From JAWKIW01 sp046331175 (GTDB lineage Bacteria; Actinomycetota; Acidimicrobiia; Acidimicrobiales; Acidimicrobilacustridaceae): 60,889 nucleotides of DNA. Where the stretch lies: NCBI GenBank assembly GCA_046331175.1, contig JAXLRI010000019.1, positions 1 through 60,889 of the forward strand, given 5' to 3'. Both the position numbers and the translations under genes were made by a program. This document shows, piece by piece, positions 60,085-60,889 of this stretch (positions are counted from its first letter, which is position 1; each line of letters opens with the position of its first letter). The notes below the pieces were generated by a model that was not told the origin of the DNA, did not search any database, and saw nothing but the letters and a program-made list of their open reading frames with translations.

Positions 60085-60186
60085 CCGAAAACGCGGTGTG
60101 GCGCCCGGAGGCGCCACCCGGGTGGTCGAGGTGTGGCGCCCAGCCCACACCACCCGAAAACGCGGTGTGGCGCCCGGAGGCGCCAC
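60085..60186. repeat. Duplicated 33-bp palindromic repeat
   Basis: Two identical 33-bp copies (60085-60117, 60154-60186) start CCGAAAACGCGG and contain the hairpin GTGGCGCC-CGGA-GGCGCCAC (11-bp arms in the second copy); a partial GTGTGGCGCCC lies between. REP/BIME-like. The 437-nt gap 60010-60446 otherwise shows no gene. Confidence 0.8.
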
Positions 60187-60446
60187 ACCTGCCTGAGATA
60201 CCCGGGGGAGCGGGTCCAGGCGACCTGGGCGTTTGTGCCGACCCTCGCCGCGAGGGCCGGACGGAGACCTTGCCGGAACCGCTGGGCCTCCTCGGGGCGG
60301 TGGAGGCGGCCTGGGCGGGCCATGGCCCGGCGGTTCGGCTGGTACCCGCAGGCTACCGGCCGATCCGCCGGACGACGACCCGACGGTCCCCCCGTGCGAA
60401 CGTGACCTCGGTCTCGGACCGGGTCCAGGCGTCGATCGGCCAGCGA

Positions 60447-60889
60447 TCAGCCGGCGGTGGCGGCGGCCCGGTCCTGGCTGACGGCGTCGAACTCGAGGTA
60501 CTCCTCGCCGGTGTCGGCCCAGTCCTCGAACTGGATGACCCCGATCTCGGTGAACCGCTGGCGCAGCCAGCCCTCGTTGCGGTCGAGCAGGCCGAGCTTC
60601 TTGCAGTTCGGGACGATCTTGGAGAACAGCATCTGCTGGAAGATGTTCTCCTCGGCCGGGATCTGCAGCATCATCTGCACGATCTGGCGGGTGTCGACGC
60701 CGAGGCGGTCCCACACCTCCTGCTGCACGAACCGGTCGCGCATGCGCACGGCGGCCTCGAAGGCGAACTCCTGGCGCTCGCGCATCTCGGCGTCGGACAG
60801 CTCGGCGTAGTACTCCTTCAGCGACAGCACGCCGAAGGCGACGTGGCGGGCCTCGTCGCTCATCACGTAGCGCAGCAGCTGCTTGAGCA
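60447..60889 (-). CDS. Ferritin-like diiron protein, 3' part only
   Basis: About 147 residues visible; the gene enters across the right edge (the frame stays open to base 60889 with LKQLLRYVMSDEARHVAFG). The SDEARHVAFG motif (E-x-x-H metal ligands) and long acidic/aromatic helices fit ferritin-like or AurF/R2-type oxygenase folds. The N-terminal half with the other iron ligands is missing, so activity cannot be assigned. Upstream gap contains the palindromic repeats. Confidence 0.75.
   Translation of the reverse strand, partial: LKQLLRYVMSDEARHVAFGVLSLKEYYAELSDAEMRERQEFAFEAAVRMRDRFVQQEVWDRLGVDTRQIVQMMLQIPAEENIFQQMLFSKIVPNCKKLGLLDRNEGWLRQRFTEIGVIQFEDWADTGEEYLEFDAVSQDRAAATAG

Noticed and set aside
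60085..60186. CRISPR array
   Set aside because: Only two full repeats, with an internal palindrome reaching most of the unit and no cas genes; fits a REP-like element better.
60133..60481. Two plus-strand ORFs in the last intergenic region
   Set aside because: They translate the palindromic repeats and GC-rich filler, with no motif or RBS.

Overview
The window is chromosomal DNA of a high-GC actinobacterium (roughly 70% GC or more by eye, strong G/C at third codon positions, many GTG starts). The best guess is an Acidimicrobiia-type lineage, which is inference. Two tiny ribosomal proteins otherwise known from Actinobacteria (bS22 and bL37) are present. The order mazG, mfd, pth, rplY, prs, glmU, ispE, ksgA, rpf-like, tatD, metG, rsmI matches the Mycobacterium tuberculosis Rv1003-Rv1021 neighbourhood as I remember it. 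I see no IS element, prophage, CRISPR array or plasmid-type gene.

Left part (1-14100): a secreted glycine-rich/IPT surface protein; a thiolase next to an unusual cysteine-free HMG-CoA-synthase-like/DUF35 fusion; a CoA-transferase; a methyltransferase; an aldo/keto reductase; then a tight five-gene operon (acyl-CoA dehydrogenase, alpha-methylacyl-CoA racemase-like enzyme, two MaoC-type hydratase subunits, second acyl-CoA dehydrogenase). The operon looks like a degradation cassette for branched or steroid-like acyl-CoAs. The same palindrome, CTGACG-N3-CGTCAG, lies in front of both CoA-metabolism groups and suggests one shared regulator.

Middle part (14100-45620): housekeeping. MazG, two PpiC-type lipoproteins, the repair factor Mfd, a KdpD/KdpE-like two-component system translationally coupled to pth, bL25, a large LuxR-type ATPase regulator, PRPP synthase, a shortened GlmU, tRNA-Gln(TTG), bS22, IspE, KsgA, two tandem Rpf-like proteins, TatD, MetG, RmuC, RsmI, a DUF192 protein, YchF, a PHP-domain protein, bL37, a prolyl oligopeptidase and QueF.

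Right part (45700-60889): a DUF6777 zinc-ribbon membrane protein, an SDR, an SGNH/MBOAT pair likely to acylate an envelope glycan, a PhyH-like small protein, a phosphohexomutase, a Qng1-type queuosine-salvage glycosylase, an orphan family-5 solute-binding lipoprotein, a VOC protein, two crotonase-fold enzymes, a very small LPXTG wall protein, and the 3' part of a ferritin-like protein cut by the window edge.

Recurring signals: start and stop codons joined as GTGA inside operons; about a dozen genes with a TANNNT -10 hexamer only 6-10 nt before the start codon (leaderless or nearly so); and short tandem duplications at gene boundaries. I found no clearly new multi-gene defence or mobile system. 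The most unusual items are the cysteine-free HMGCS-like/DUF35 fusion beside a thiolase, the GlmU lacking its acetyltransferase active site, the two mini ribosomal-protein genes and the shared palindromic operator.
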